From NCBI GenBank assembly GCA_963784995.1, contig CAWATZ010000003.1:62001-126000 (forward strand): DNA of 64,000 bases, given 5' to 3'. The translations under genes were made by a program, and so were the position numbers. Shown here piece by piece: positions 46,230-56,989 of this stretch. The stretch's first letter is position 1; every line of letters starts with the position of its first letter. Source of the DNA: CAWATZ01 sp963784995 (GTDB lineage Bacteria > Planctomycetota > Planctomycetia > Gemmatales > Gemmataceae). The notes beneath the pieces were generated by a model. The model made no database searches. It saw only the letters and a list, made by a program, of their open reading frames with translations, and had not been told where the DNA came from.

Positions 46230-46471
46230 CGAGCAAGAGGCGGTGACTGTCCTCAGCGACCATCCGGCGGACAGCAACGTCGAAATGACCTGGCAGGTGT
46301 TCGGCGGCGAGGCGCAGGAGCTGTACCTGGCCATCCTCAAGGAGCGGTGCGAACGCGACGGGCTGGGCACGTGCGGACGAGGTGCTGGCCAGGCAGTTTC
46401 GCCTCCACTTGCACCGCGGCATCAGTTACCTCGCCACCCCGCACGAGATCCGCTCGATTGCGGACCTCATC
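46230..46471 (+). pseudogene. dndC/dndE junction scrap (Dnd copy 4, 5' part)
   Basis: EQEAVTVLSDH of DndC joins directly to PADSNVEMTWQVFGG of DndE, so everything between was deleted. A one-base insertion after DGLGT shifts the frame; the DNA still matches dndE up to the codons for RSIADLI. At 46464-46471 the sequence ACCTCATC marks the break; the rest of this dndE piece resumes at 51931. Confidence 0.85.
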
Positions 46472-46741
46472 CGCCTGACGCTGTGCTGGTAGCTCTCCAG
46501 ATCGGGGTCGTTGGCTTCTTCGGCCATCACCCGATCGGCCAACTCGCCTGTCACAACCACGTCCTCGTCCAGGAGATGGCGCATCCGCTCGCAGGCGTCC
46601 TGGCGGAGCAAGGACAGCTGCCGCAAGATGCTGCCGAGGCTCACGTATCAGGCAGCGCAAACCAAACTGCCGTTTACCACGTCTTTGCTTCAGCGACTTG
46701 TTTGCAGATGGGCTATTGCTCTCCCTACTGAGGGTGTTGTC
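46472..46741. other. Unassigned 270 bp between dndE scrap and HEAT gene
   Basis: A minus-strand reading gives LRQLSLLRQDACERMRHLLD then VVVTGELADRVMAEEANDP with no start context and no recognised family; it may be a fragment of another gene. The last 60 bp probably hold the promoter of the HEAT gene. Confidence 0.3.
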
Positions 46742-49382
46742 ATGTTCACCTCGCGCGCTTCCTGTCAGGTAGCCATCATGGGCACGTTCGCGTTGCTGCT
46801 CTGGCTGCCTCTGGCAGCGGCTGGCCCAGAGTGACAGGACTCAATTGCCTGGCGGCAAGCCAGGGAACGATGCGGCCTACTGGATCAAGATCCTTGAAAA
46901 AGGCGAGGACCCGTTGGCTCAGGAGGAGGCCCTGGAAAATTTGGGCAAATTGGGGCCAGCGGCACGTACGGCCCTGCCGGCGCTCAAGAAAATTGCCGAG
47001 CGACGACAAATCGGCGCTGTGCAAGAGGGCCGTCATGACCATCTTCCGCATCGACCCCAAGGCCAACGTTTCGCCGGCGATCTTGCTCGACGGTTTGAAG
47101 GAAGCTTCCGCACAGGAGAAGTTGCAGAGCGCAGTGCTGCTGGCGCGGGCGGCGGCCAATTCCCCCCTGCTCACCAGGCAGGTACTGGAAGCATTCCCGA
47201 ATCTGGATCCGGCCACGCGTGCTCTTCTGATCGGGCGGCTGAACGGGTTGTCTCCAACCGTCTATCCCGTGCTGGAAGACGCTTTCGGGCACAAGCATCC
47301 ACAGGTCCGTGCCGCCGCCCTGGCCGTGGCGGGCAAGATGACTGCGGAGGCGGCCAAATCCCTGACCGCGATTGGGCGACTGCTCAAGGATCCCGACCTC
47401 GGAGTGCGCTTTGAAGCGGCGCGGATCGTCTGGCTGCTCAATGCCAGGAACAACGAGAAACAACTGGCCGGTATCTTCAAGGAAGCAGCCCAGGACGCGG
47501 ACATCCGGGCCAGTGTCTTCGCCTTTCTGAAAGTCGCTCAACCGCCGCTGCGGGACGCAGCCCTCTTCGAGCTGGCATTGCGACACGGTCCGGCCGAGGT
47601 TCGCCTGCAGGCCATCGAAGGACTTGCCGGCCTCGGCAAACCTTCCAGGGAACTGTTGGCGCCGTTGCTCGACCTGGTGCGCAACGACGTCGGGCAGCGG
47701 GCCAGGGCACTGAATCTCCTGGGCCGGGTGTGTCCCAAGGAGGTGAAGGAGACGCTGCCGGAACTGATCGCTCTGTTCCAGAAACGGCAGGATCCTTCTG
47801 TCCAGGGCGAATTGTCCAGACTGTTCGCCCTGTGCGGGGCGGACGCGGTCCCGCCGCTCATGGAACTCGTCAAGAAGGACACCACGGGCGACGTGTCCAA
47901 GATGCATGCCGATCCACAGCGCCTTGTCGGCGCATCGGCGCCCCGGCCGTGGATCCGGTGGTGAAACTGCTGGACTCGGAGGAACCGGCTCATCCGAGGA
48001 TCGCCTTGCGCATCCTGGGCGGTATGGGCCCGGCCGCGAAACCGGCCGTGCCGCGCATCGCGCGGCTGCTCAACGATCCGCAACTGGGCGGCGGGGCGTT
48101 GGTTTGCCTGGGCAGCATTGGGGCCGGGGCTCGCTCCGCGACCGCCGACCTGGCGCGGCTTGCCCAGGATAACCGGCAGCCGCGCGGCCGCTTCCGGGTG
48201 GTTGAAACGCTGATCGAGATCTTCCCGGCCCCCGGCGAGCTGTTGCCGGTGCTGCGGAAGGCCGCCGAGGACCCTGCCGACCTCCCCAATCGCCTGAAGG
48301 CCGTGCAAGCCCTGTGGCTGTGGGAAGGCGATGGCAGAAAGCTGGCAGCCGTGCTCAAGGACATCCTCACTCGACAGAAAGGCCATCTCCCCGCCGAATA
48401 CTGGAAATTACTGGGCCAGCTCGGCAAGGACGTCGAGCCGTTGCTGCCAGACCTCTTCGCCCAGCTCAGGACTGGGGGTGGCAACGATGTCAAGATCCTG
48501 CGCTTGCTTTCCGAGGTTGCTCCCCGGGTCAAGTACCGACCCGATGCGACCGAGTTGACCAGGCTCACGGACATCTTGAAAGAACAGCGTCCTCCGGGAT
48601 TTCGCAACTACGACACAGCCAAGGTCGATGCCGCGCTGGCCCTGATCGGATTCGATCACGAGAAGGACAAGGCGGTCGCCGTGCTCAAGGTGGAGCTGGG
48701 CAAGACCAAGACGCCGCCGGTCGAACTGTTTCTCGACCGCATCCCCGCCCTGGAAGGCAAACTGAAGGGAATTGTCCCGGAACTCCTGGCGATGGCACCG
48801 CGCTTGACTTATGAGCAGCAGCTTTTTTATCGTGCCCTCGGAAGAATCGATCCGGAAGGCATGAAGACGAGACAGGCGGATCTCGAGAAGCTCATGCGGT
48901 CACCAGGCCTTCGCGGGCATGTCTACGCCGAGCTGCTGGTGCGCATCGACGAGAAACATCCCGAGGCGTGGAAGCTCTACGAAAAGACGCTGAGCAACCC
49001 CAATGATCTGGGTCTCCTGGGGTCCCTGCGGAGCCTGGAAAAGCTGGGGCCGACGGCCAGGCCGCTGGCGCCCCTGGTCGAAAAACACCTGACGCATCCC
49101 AGGGCCACCGAGCGCCAGGCGGCAGCGGTCTGCTTGTACTTTATCACCGGCGACACCAAGAAGACGGTCCCCGTCCTGGTGAACGCCCTGAAGGAGCAGG
49201 TCACCTGGCACGGCGGCAATGAGCTGAAGAGAATGGGTGTCGGCGCCAGGGCGGCGGTTCCCGAACTCATGAGCCTGGCTGAGACGCAGCACGGCCCGAC
49301 GGCGAAGTTTCTCCGCGAGTTCGCTTTTCAGATCGACCGCGCCGCGGCGTTCGCCTGGTGGAGCCAGCGCGACTCCAAATAA
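46742..49382 (+). pseudogene. Secreted HEAT-repeat protein with at least three frameshifts
   Basis: The signal peptide MGTFALLLWLPLAAAG lies in one frame. Mature N-terminus GNDAAYWIKILEKGEDPLAQ is in a second frame. Repeats such as HPQVRAAALAVAGKMTAEAA and DLGVRFEAARIVWLLNARNN are in a third. From about 47935 the second frame resumes (APAVDPVVKLLDSEEPAHPR to WWSQRDSK). Breaks fall near 46830, 47005 and 47935. Regular PxVRxxAA-type helices identify HEAT/PBS-type repeats throughout. As read it cannot give one protein; either decayed or affected by sequencing indels. It is followed after 26 bp by the WD40 gene, apparently one operon. Confidence 0.75.
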
Positions 49383-49408
49383 GGGAAGACCCGATCCGGA
49401 GGAAGCCG

Positions 49409-51910
49409 ATGTTCCGAGGCATCTTCTTGAGCCTTGCCGGCCTGACGCTCGTGGAGGCAACTGCGGCCGCCGGCTCCACCCAGGGAGCCGCTGGCGCGTC
49501 TGGGGTCGCTGCATTTTCGCCACGGGGCGGAGGTCACCGCGCTGGCCTATTCCGCGGACGGTAAGCTGTTGGCCTCCGGCGGCGCGGATCATCTTGTCCA
49601 TCTCTGGAATGCCAAAACGGGCCAGCGGCTCGCCACCCTTCAGGGACACGGGGGCGCCCTGACCAGCATCGAGTTCTTTCCAGACCACGAACGTCTGCTG
49701 ACTGCTTCTCTCGACGGCACCGTCCGGCTCTGGAGCATCGAGCCGGTGAAGGAGGTGAAAAAGCTCTACGAGTTCACCCCCAGGCCGGATCCTTTTGGAC
49801 GCAAAGCGGCAGCGTTGACTGTCTGTGCCCTGGCCCGTGATGGCAAGACGGCGGTTGTCGCTGGTCCCGATCGCGCCGTTCGGGTGTGGGATTTCGCCAG
49901 GAACGAAGAGGTCAAGCGCTTGACGGGACATGACGACGAGGTCGTCGCCGTCGCGATTTCCCCTGACGGCAAGTTCGCGGCCTCGTCGGCGAAGGGATCG
50001 TCGGTGCTGGTGTGGGATTTGGCCGCGGGCCGCAAAATCCACGCGGAACTGCTGTATTCCTTCAGGAACGCCCACCTGGGCGCCGCCTTTTCTCCCGACA
50101 GCCAGACCCTGGCGATCAGCGTCAGTGGGTCCGTTCGGTTCCTGGATCTCACCAGCAAGAAAATGCAGCCCGCCTGGCAACTTTCGTCCGACATGCCGAC
50201 TATCTGCAACGGCCTGATGTATTCCCACCACGGCCACTGGCTGCTCACGTACGCGGGCTTCCACAACGGCATCCGCGCCTACGGCGTGCAGTCGAAGGCG
50301 CCCTGCGCGCTCTCAAGGTGGATTTGCGGCCAGAGCCGTGCTGGGCGCTTTCGCCCGACAACAAGGTCGTGGCCCTGGCACCCAAAGGCGGCGACATCGT
50401 CCTTTGGGACCTCGCCAACGGCAAGCCGTTGAATCCCGAGGGACACGTGCGGCCCATCGAGCAACTGGCCTTCAGCAGCGATGGCAAGACGATTTTTACC
50501 AGCGCGGGCCCTGAGGTCCGTTCCTGGGACACCGGCACCGGCAAGGCGCTCGGCCGGGCCCTGCTGGAGGCGGAAGGTCTGACGGTGCATGCCAGGGCCG
50601 AGGGCGGCGCTGCCCTGTTGTCTGCCCAGCGACACGCCTGGCAGCGACTCGAATGGGACGGCGCGGTCGCGCCGCGCCTGGACCGAAAGATCGAGGAGGG
50701 CTTCGGTTTCTACCGCGGGCACGTCGCCGTGTCCAGTCGCGGCCGCTGGCTCGCCGTCGCCTGCGGCCACAGTCATCCGGAAATGGTCGTGTGGGACGTC
50801 AACACCGGGCGAACGCACAGGACCCTGCCGCGCACGTATGGCACCGCCGCGCCCTTTTTCGCTCCCGACGAGCGCTTTCTGGGCCAGCTCAGTGGGCCGA
50901 CCTTGCACCTTTACGATTTCCTGGCTGATGAGTCAAAGAACCTGCGCGTGGCGGACGGGTTCCGCGAGACCATTCGCTCCGCGGCTTTCTCCGCGGATAG
51001 CCGGCTTGCGGCAGTGGCGGTCGTTGCCGAAATCGCGTTCGAGCGCGCGGCACTTCCAGCGGCGAACCTCCCGGCGCCAGCCCGCCTCTTTTGTCTTGAG
51101 TTGACCACTCAGCAGATCCGTTATAGCTTCCCACAGTTCAAGGCGAGCGTCGAAGCTTTGGCCCTGTCGCCGGACGGTCGTCATCTGGCGGTAGCCGCCG
51201 AGCCCGACCACGTGGTGCATCTGTTGGAGGTGAACACAGGCGCGGAGGTGTGCCGGTTCGCAGGGCATTGCGGGCGCGTCCAGCGCCTTGTCTTTTCGTC
51301 GCAAGGGAACCGTCTGGCGTCGGCGAGCGCAGACACCACCGCACTCGTATGGGACGTTGGTTTCCTGGCCCAGGACAGGAAGCCCGTGGAGAAGCTGGCG
51401 GACGGCGACCTCCAGACCGAGTGGCAGGCCTTGAGCCTGCCGGGCGGCCCCAAAGTGCATGAGGCTATCGTGCGTCTCAGCCAGCATCCCGGCGAGGTGG
51501 TGCCGTATTTCAAGGCTCGTTTCAAGACACTCAAAGAAGTGAATCCCAGGGACCTGGCCCAGAAGATCAAGGACCTGGATGACGACGACTTCTTTGTCCG
51601 CGAACGCGCCACGCTTCTCCTGACCGAGTGGATCGACGCGGCAGTCCCGCTGTTAAGGGACGTGGTCGCCAAATCAAAGTCCCCGGAGGTCATTTACAGA
51701 GCCCGCCTCATCCTGGCAAACCACAAGCCTCACCCGGAGCACGCCTGGCGTGAGTTCCGTGCCATCGAAGTGCTGGAAAAGATGGCCGTGCCAGCCGCGA
51801 GCGATCTGCTCACGTTTCTGGCTGACGAGGCTCCCACTTCCCCTCGGGCCCGCGAAGCACAGGCCGCACTGAACCGGTTGCGCAACTTGACCGCGCCGCT
51901 CAGAAAGTAA
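49409..51910 (+). CDS. Secreted WD40-repeat protein with helical tail (two frameshifts)
   Basis: Signal peptide MFRGIFLSLAGLTLVEATAA, ATG after GGAGGAAG. The frame changes near 49490 and again near 50295; the parts fit a single protein of about 830 residues. WD40 blades: VTALAYSADGKLLASGGADH, LTSIEFFPDHERLLTASLDG, VVAVAISPDGKFAASSAKGS, VQRLVFSSQGNRLASASADT. The tail KDLDDDDFFVRERATLLLTE ... REFRAIEVLEKMAVPAASDL has the same HEAT-like layout as the WD40 protein at 3031-5676. Likely an extracytoplasmic scaffold paired with the HEAT protein upstream. Confidence 0.75.
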
Positions 51911-51930
51911 ATCCAACGGCGTTCCAGCAA

Positions 51931-51995
51931 ACCTCATCTCCCAGGCGATCACCGACGATAACACGTCACAAGCCCGAAACCCAACCGGGGAGTAA
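51931..51995 (+). pseudogene. dndE 3'-end scrap (Dnd copy 4, 3' part)
   Basis: Encodes LISQAITDDNTSQARNPTGE and a stop, the end of DndE, starting within ACCTCATC, the same 8 bp at which the upstream piece stops at 46471. Together the two pieces form one interrupted dndE. Confidence 0.85.
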
Positions 51996-52043
51996 ACTTC
52001 CTCCCTCGGTCGCGCTTCGGGCTTGTGGCAGATGGGAACCGTG

Positions 52044-52652
52044 TTAGTTCTTTGCAGTCGTGGGGAAGTACTGTGGCATCAAGTCCGTCCGGAGCTGATC
52101 GAGGGCCGTGTTCAGGAAGGGCTGAATCTCCTGCGCCCGCTGATCCAGTTTGCCGAACTGCTTCACGAGGAAGTTGTCCGAGTCGAGCTTGAGCTGGTTG
52201 TTGGTGATGGTGGCGTTGATGGTGGCATACTGCGTCCCCCCCAGGTCGTACTTGAAGGTGATGGACCCGACGCCGTTGAAGTTGCCGTCCTTGTCCAGCG
52301 TCACGCGGGTGACCGTCACCTTGTCGAGGCTCACTTCGCCCACCACCGGGAAGGTCCCGAGGGTATTCGGTACGTGGGCCTTGATCGCGTCTTGCAGGGT
52401 GGCTTTCACCTGCTCGGTCACGTCAACGACGCCATTGTTGACGACTCCTGGCGACGAGGGATTGCCGATGGCCAGGTTGTTGACAATCCCTTGCAGATTG
52501 ATCTGCGTCTGGGGTTGGGCCTGGATCTGCTGGACCAGGGCTGTCACGGTGCTGGGCTGAATTGGCCCAAGGTCGAAACCAGCCGACGGGACGTCGCGGG
52601 CTTCGAGGCATTCCAGAGTGGGACGAAAACGCGTATTCCAGAGAACGGGCAT
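52044..52652 (-). CDS. Planctomycete exported protein with LE-x-LE-x-R motif
   Basis: A 202-residue protein. The N-terminus MPVLWNTRFRPTLECLEARD then VPSA is the short planctomycete motif found at the start of many exported surface proteins. The body (TVTALVQQIQAQPQTQINLQ, NFNGVGSITFKYDLGGTQYA, TINATITNNQLKLDSDNFLV) looks like an amphipathic lipid-binding-type beta/alpha fold, but no family is recognised. No operon partner. Confidence 0.7.
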   Translation of the reverse strand: MPVLWNTRFRPTLECLEARDVPSAGFDLGPIQPSTVTALVQQIQAQPQTQINLQGIVNNLAIGNPSSPGVVNNGVVDVTEQVKATLQDAIKAHVPNTLGTFPVVGEVSLDKVTVTRVTLDKDGNFNGVGSITFKYDLGGTQYATINATITNNQLKLDSDNFLVKQFGKLDQRAQEIQPFLNTALDQLRTDLMPQYFPTTAKN

Positions 52653-52787
52653 TGGTATCGTTCCTTTCCGAGGGACGTGGCCCTCATAGTTGGTGTGTGT
52701 CTATCTAAGAGAGCGATCCACCAACAGGAAAGGAGACAAGGAATTGAGACATTTCCGTCAAACGATCTGTGCCATCTCACAATCGGT

Positions 52788-52860
52788 GTTCGTCATTCGT
52801 GAAAGGAGCAATCACGGCGGCTTTGAGGCTACCGCTTTCGGCCAATCACGAATGACGAAC
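52788..52860. terminator. Inverted repeat, possible terminator of the GDSL gene
   Basis: GTTCGTCATTCGTGA (52788-52802) and TCACGAATGACGAAC (52846-52860), 15-bp perfect arms, 13 bp beyond the GDSL gene stop on the minus strand. The long loop makes a classical terminator doubtful; it may be a dispersed repeat. The rest of 52653-52872 holds nothing else. Confidence 0.5.
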
Positions 52861-52872
52861 GACCAAGGCCGG

Positions 52873-54652
52873 TCAAGTCCCCTTGTAAATGTTCCAGCCG
52901 CGTGTGGAGGCGTAATTGCCGATCACGAGGCTGGCGACGAGGCTCGACTTCGACGTGGCATCGGTGAAGATGCCTCCGCCCTGGCCCGTCACGCCCTCCG
53001 CACTGTTGACGGCAATGACGCTGAACGACACCGTCAGCTGGGCTCCCGACAGGTTGGCAATCCCACCGCCCTCGGCCAGCGTGCCGCCCTGGGCCGTGTT
53101 ATCGACAATCGCGGTGCCGAACAGCGAGGCACTGGCTGAGGCTCCTGAGTTGGCGATGGCCCCACCGGCCGCAAGGGAACTGCTCACCGCGGTGTTCCCG
53201 ATCAGCAGACTGTCGTTCACGCTTAACGTTCCCGTGTTGTAAATGGCTCCTCCCTGCTGAGCCGTATTGCGCAGGAACGTGGTGAAATCCAGCTGCAGCC
53301 AGCCCGCGTTGGAGATGGCTCCTCCCACGTTCGCCGAGCCGTTGGACAAGATCAGGTTGGAGATGGTGGCGTGAGCGCCGCTGGCCACCTCGAAGATGCG
53401 GCTCTGGCCCGCGCCGCTGATCGTCAATGGCCCATTGTTGGGCCCGTTGAGGACCAGATCACCCGCGATGGGCAGATCCTGGCCGGACAGCTGGATCGTA
53501 TGCGGGCCGGCACCAAGGTTAAATGTGATCGTCTGCTGGCCGGGCATCAGGTTGGTGAGGTTGACCAGCTCCCGCAGGCTCAGGCCGCTCATCATTGGAT
53601 CGACAATGTCGGCGGTGCTGGTGACGACGTGGGCGTTGATACCCAGAGCGGACTCCACGTCGGCGGCGGCGTGGACGCCGATCAGCTGTTGCCCCTTCGA
53701 TGTGGGGTGGACGCCGTCGAAGAACAGGTAATGCTGGGGATCGGAAACGGTGGGAGTCGAGGTGAGCAAGGCGCTGCCAGGCAAGCCAATCGGCCCGGTG
53801 GGATCAGTCGTGTTGACGAAGCCGAAGGAGCTGGGGTTCCCCAGGATCTGCTGGAACAGACCGGCCACGTCCACGGCGGCAATCTTCGCGGTGGGGAAGT
53901 CCGACTGCAGCTTGCCCAGATCGAAACTCAGTTCCGCATTAAACGCGGTGGTCCAGGCGTTAGCGCCAGCGACCAGGCCGGGAACCCCAAACCCCTGGAT
54001 GGCCTGGACGTAGGGCGTGGCTCCAAGAAGCGGCAGGTTGGGGACGACGAATTGCCGGGCGCCGAGGCCAGCCAACGTCTCCAGAGACGACTCCACGGCG
54101 TCTGCGGACGCGAACGGGCTGATCGGCCCAGTGGAGAGGGAGAATGTGTCAAAGAAATCGTTGGCCCCGCCCCAGACGGCAAAGACGTCGTTGGCGGCCG
54201 GAGTGTGGCCGGCCAGCTCGTACAGGCCGATCTGCTGCGCCAGCGTGGGAACGCTGGTGAACGGAGGCACGGGGCTGGCGGCGACCGTGGCACCGCCGAA
54301 GGCGAAATCCAGGCCGCCGGCCAGGGAGGGCTGCACGGCCGGCTCACCCAGATACTTGGCCAGGGTGTCCACCCAGTTGGGGCCGTTCGAGAACCGGCCC
54401 TGGTAGTAGATGGCCGAGGGAGGCACGGTCCCGCCGGTGGCCAGCGAATCATTGCCCACGTCGGAGAGGCTGTCGCCGAACACGACCAGGTTGCCGATGG
54501 GCCCTCCCGAGAGGACCAGGCGGTCTTCCAGCAGCTTCCAGGTTTGGCCGGCTCAGGTGCCGGTTTCGTCCCGCTTCGTGGCGGCCTTGCCTCCCTTCTC
54601 GGAGTTGCAAACCAACCAGGCGCAGGGAGTTTCGCAGGGACGTCAACCACAT
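52873..54652 (-). CDS. GDSL/SGNH esterase with beta-helix-like repeat tail (one frameshift)
   Basis: The likely start is 54652 (MWLTSLRNSLRLVGLQLREG), with the planctomycete motif SRPNLE-LLEDRLVLSGG; a one-base insertion in GAAGCTGCTGGAAG near 54530 splits the motif between frames. Catalytic domain: VVFGDSLSDVGN (Ser block), GGANDFFDT (block with Asn) and DGVHPTSKGQQLIG (Asp/His). After about residue 330 come repeats of polymorphic-outer-membrane type (ISNAGWLQLDFTTFLRNTAQ, GGAIYNTGTLSVNDSLLIGN, GGAIANSGASASASLFGTAI). It is probably an extracellular esterase; without the split start the frame begins only at MFGDSLSDVGN. Confidence 0.8.
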
Positions 54653-54827
54653 CGTACTGTTCTCCATCGAGAAGGTGGCCCGCAGTTGAGGAATCGCCTT
54701 CCACAGGCCCACGGGCCAAATGCCTGCTGGAAGTTGTGTGGAGGGATCAGCGTTGATCTGTGCCGACTACAATAGCGGCCGGGACACCGTCTGACCAGGG
54801 CCGAACCGCGAAAGGTTAAAACCCCCG

Positions 54828-55042
54828 CTTCCCCGTACCCAACCCCTCACCCACAATGGGAGAGGGGAGATTTATTGCTGCCGGTCGCCTAAGTGTCTGT
54901 CTCCTTGATAAGACGGGAAAGCAAGCAAAATGACTCAGAGGCCGCAATAGCAAGGCACCTTTCTGTGAGTGGGTCTTCGCCTCTCATGCACTCGGCCACC
55001 TGATTCCGCCTGGAAAACTCCACTTCCCCGTACCCAACCCCT
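54828..55042. repeat. 20-bp direct repeat in intergenic DNA
   Basis: CTTCCCCGTACCCAACCCCT occurs at 54828-54847 and 55023-55042. The 54653-55100 gap has no gene; the second copy lies just before the redoxin gene. Confidence 0.6.
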
Positions 55043-55100
55043 GCCTGGCCGGATACTCTGATCAGCAGATGGATCGCCCAGCTCGCTCCGGAGGCGTCTC

Positions 55101-55742
55101 ATGCTGCTGCGTCGTCTTCCTTTCCTGCTTGTGCCGCTGCTTCTCCTGATCGCTCTGCCCTGCCGGGGCGAGCCGGCTCCGGTCGGCGACTTTGCCCTGA
55201 CGGACCTTGACGGCAAGAAATGGTCGCTGCACGCTCAGAAGAACCGGGCCACGGTCGTCGTCTTCCTCTCCTGCGAGTGCCCCATGTCCAACGGCTACCT
55301 CAAGCCGCTGGGCGACCTGGCCGCGAAATACCGCAAGCGGGGCGTTGCCGTGGTCGGCGTCAACGCCAACAAGGGCGAGTCCCCCAAGGAGATCGCGGCA
55401 CATCATCGCGAGTACCGGATCGCCTTCCCGATCCTCAAGGACGCCGACCAGGCCGCGGTCAAGGCCCTCGCGGCCAGGGTCAACCCGGAGGTGGTCCTGC
55501 TCGATGAGCGCTTCGTGGTCCGCTACCAGGGACGGATCGACGACAGTTACGCCGCCCGGCTCAAGCCGAAGACACGCACCCGCAACGACCTTGAGATCGC
55601 CATCGAGGAACTCCTGGCCGGCAAAGCGGTCAGCACCCCGAAAACCGTCGCCCTCGGCTGCCCCATCCTCGGCCGAGCCGCGGGAGCCGGCCACGACGAC
55701 ACAAGCCCGAAGCGCGTCGCGCCGGGACCAACGGCAAGGTGA
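55101..55742 (+). CDS. Secreted redoxin (AhpC/TSA-type thioredoxin fold)
   Basis: Signal peptide MLLRRLPFLLVPLLLLIALP. Thioredoxin-like domain: DFALTDLDGKKWSLHAQKN, VVVFLSCECPMSNGYLKPLG (the CxC-type active region where relatives have a Cys in this loop), GVAVVGVNANKGESPKEIAA, FPILKDADQAAVKALAARVN. In many planctomycetes this domain is fused to the cytochrome c/copper-oxygenase part encoded next; here the frame ends in APGPTAR and the next gene starts by a GTGA overlap. Confidence 0.75.
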   Translation: MLLRRLPFLLVPLLLLIALPCRGEPAPVGDFALTDLDGKKWSLHAQKNRATVVVFLSCECPMSNGYLKPLGDLAAKYRKRGVAVVGVNANKGESPKEIAAHHREYRIAFPILKDADQAAVKALAARVNPEVVLLDERFVVRYQGRIDDSYAARLKPKTRTRNDLEIAIEELLAGKAVSTPKTVALGCPILGRAAGAGHDDTSPKRVAPGPTAR

Positions 55743-56989
55743 CCTTTTACCGGGACGTGCTGCCGATCCTCCAGCAGCACTGCCAGGGCTGCCATCGGCC
55801 CGGCAACGTCGGCCCGTTCTCCCTGCTCAGTTACAACCAGGCGGTCAAGTGGGCGGATGACATTGTCGGCGAAACCAGGGCCCGGCGCATGCCTCCCTGG
55901 AAGCCGGAACGCAATGACCTGCTGACCCAGGAGCGGGGCCTGTCCGAGAAGGAGATCACTACCCTGGCGGCGTGGGTCGAGCAGGGACAAGCGGCCGGCG
56001 ATCCGAAGGAGGCACCGCCACCGGCGAAGTTTGCCGAGGGCTGGCAGCTGGGAAAGCCCGACCTGGTCCTGGAAATGCCCACCGAGGCGGTGATCGCCCC
56101 GACCGGGCCCGACGTCTTTCACTGCGTCGTCTTTCCCACGGACCTACCGGAGGACCGCTACCTCGCCGCCATCGAGGTCCAGCCCGGCAACCGCCGGGTC
56201 GTCCACCACACCCTCCAGATCGCCGAGACCCGCGGCATCGCCCGCAAGGTGCTCCAGCGCCGCCGCAAGGACCAGACACCCGACGATCCCGACAGGGGGC
56301 CGGGGTACTTTGTGAGCATGGGACTTGGGTTCGTTCCCAACCCGGCCAACGCCCTCGGCGGCTGGGCGCCGGGACTGGTGCCCAAACCACTGCCCGAGGG
56401 CGTCGGCATGAAACTCCCCAGGGGGTCCGACATCGTCTTGCAGATCCATTACCACCGCACCGGCAAGGAAGAACGCGACAGGACCAGAATCGGCCTGTAC
56501 TTCGCCAAGGGGGAGGTCAAGAGCCATTTCTTCGCCATTCCGGTGCCGGGACTCTTCCTGGGAATCCCGCCCGGCACGAAGGATTACAAGATCGACTCCA
56601 GCATCCGCCTTACTGAGGACGTGACCGCCCACTGGCTGGTGCCGCACATGCACCTGCTGGGCAAGGACATCGAGCTGCTGGCCCGCTTTCCCGACGGCAA
56701 GGAGAAATCGCTCATCAAGGTCCCGCAGTGGGACTTTTACTGGCAGGAGATGTACCAGCTGAAGGAACCGCTGCGTCTGCCCAGGGGGACCGTGCTGCGG
56801 CTCAGGGCCACCTACGACAATTCGGCCGACAATCCGCTCAACCCCAACAATCCGCCGCTGCTGGTCTTTCCGGGAGAGCAGACCACCAATGAGATGTGCT
56901 TTGTGTTCGTCGGCACGTCGTCGGCGAAACCGGGCTGGCGGAAGTTTACCCTGGGCGGGAGAGATTGGTGGAACACTAATCCGCGCTAA
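55739..56989 (+). CDS. Cytochrome c / Cu(II) ascorbate-dependent monooxygenase-like protein
   Basis: Haem c motif CQGCH in VTFYRDVLPILQQHCQGCHR, then RARRMPPWKPERNDLLTQER. The copper-oxygenase-like core has HHTLQIAETRG, IHYHRTGKEERD and HWLVPHMHLLGKDIELLARF, with His positions suited to two copper sites, and NEMCFVFVG near the end. Relatives are single proteins with the redoxin upstream; here a GTG start overlaps its stop. The linker APG-TNGKVTFYRDV would read through with a one-base change, so a frameshift in an originally fused gene is likely. Probably periplasmic redox chemistry. Confidence 0.75.
   Translation: MTFYRDVLPILQQHCQGCHRPGNVGPFSLLSYNQAVKWADDIVGETRARRMPPWKPERNDLLTQERGLSEKEITTLAAWVEQGQAAGDPKEAPPPAKFAEGWQLGKPDLVLEMPTEAVIAPTGPDVFHCVVFPTDLPEDRYLAAIEVQPGNRRVVHHTLQIAETRGIARKVLQRRRKDQTPDDPDRGPGYFVSMGLGFVPNPANALGGWAPGLVPKPLPEGVGMKLPRGSDIVLQIHYHRTGKEERDRTRIGLYFAKGEVKSHFFAIPVPGLFLGIPPGTKDYKIDSSIRLTEDVTAHWLVPHMHLLGKDIELLARFPDGKEKSLIKVPQWDFYWQEMYQLKEPLRLPRGTVLRLRATYDNSADNPLNPNNPPLLVFPGEQTTNEMCFVFVGTSSAKPGWRKFTLGGRDWWNTNPR

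Noticed and set aside
46426..46644. Possible small minus-strand gene next to the dndE scrap
   Set aside because: Half of it is antisense of dndE; the rest has no ribosome site or family, so it is kept only as an unassigned stretch.
48900..50264. 454-codon minus-strand frame
   Set aside because: Antisense of the HEAT and WD40 genes, which carry the recognisable repeats.
53371..54756. 461-codon plus-strand frame
   Set aside because: Antisense of the GDSL esterase, whose catalytic blocks are clear.
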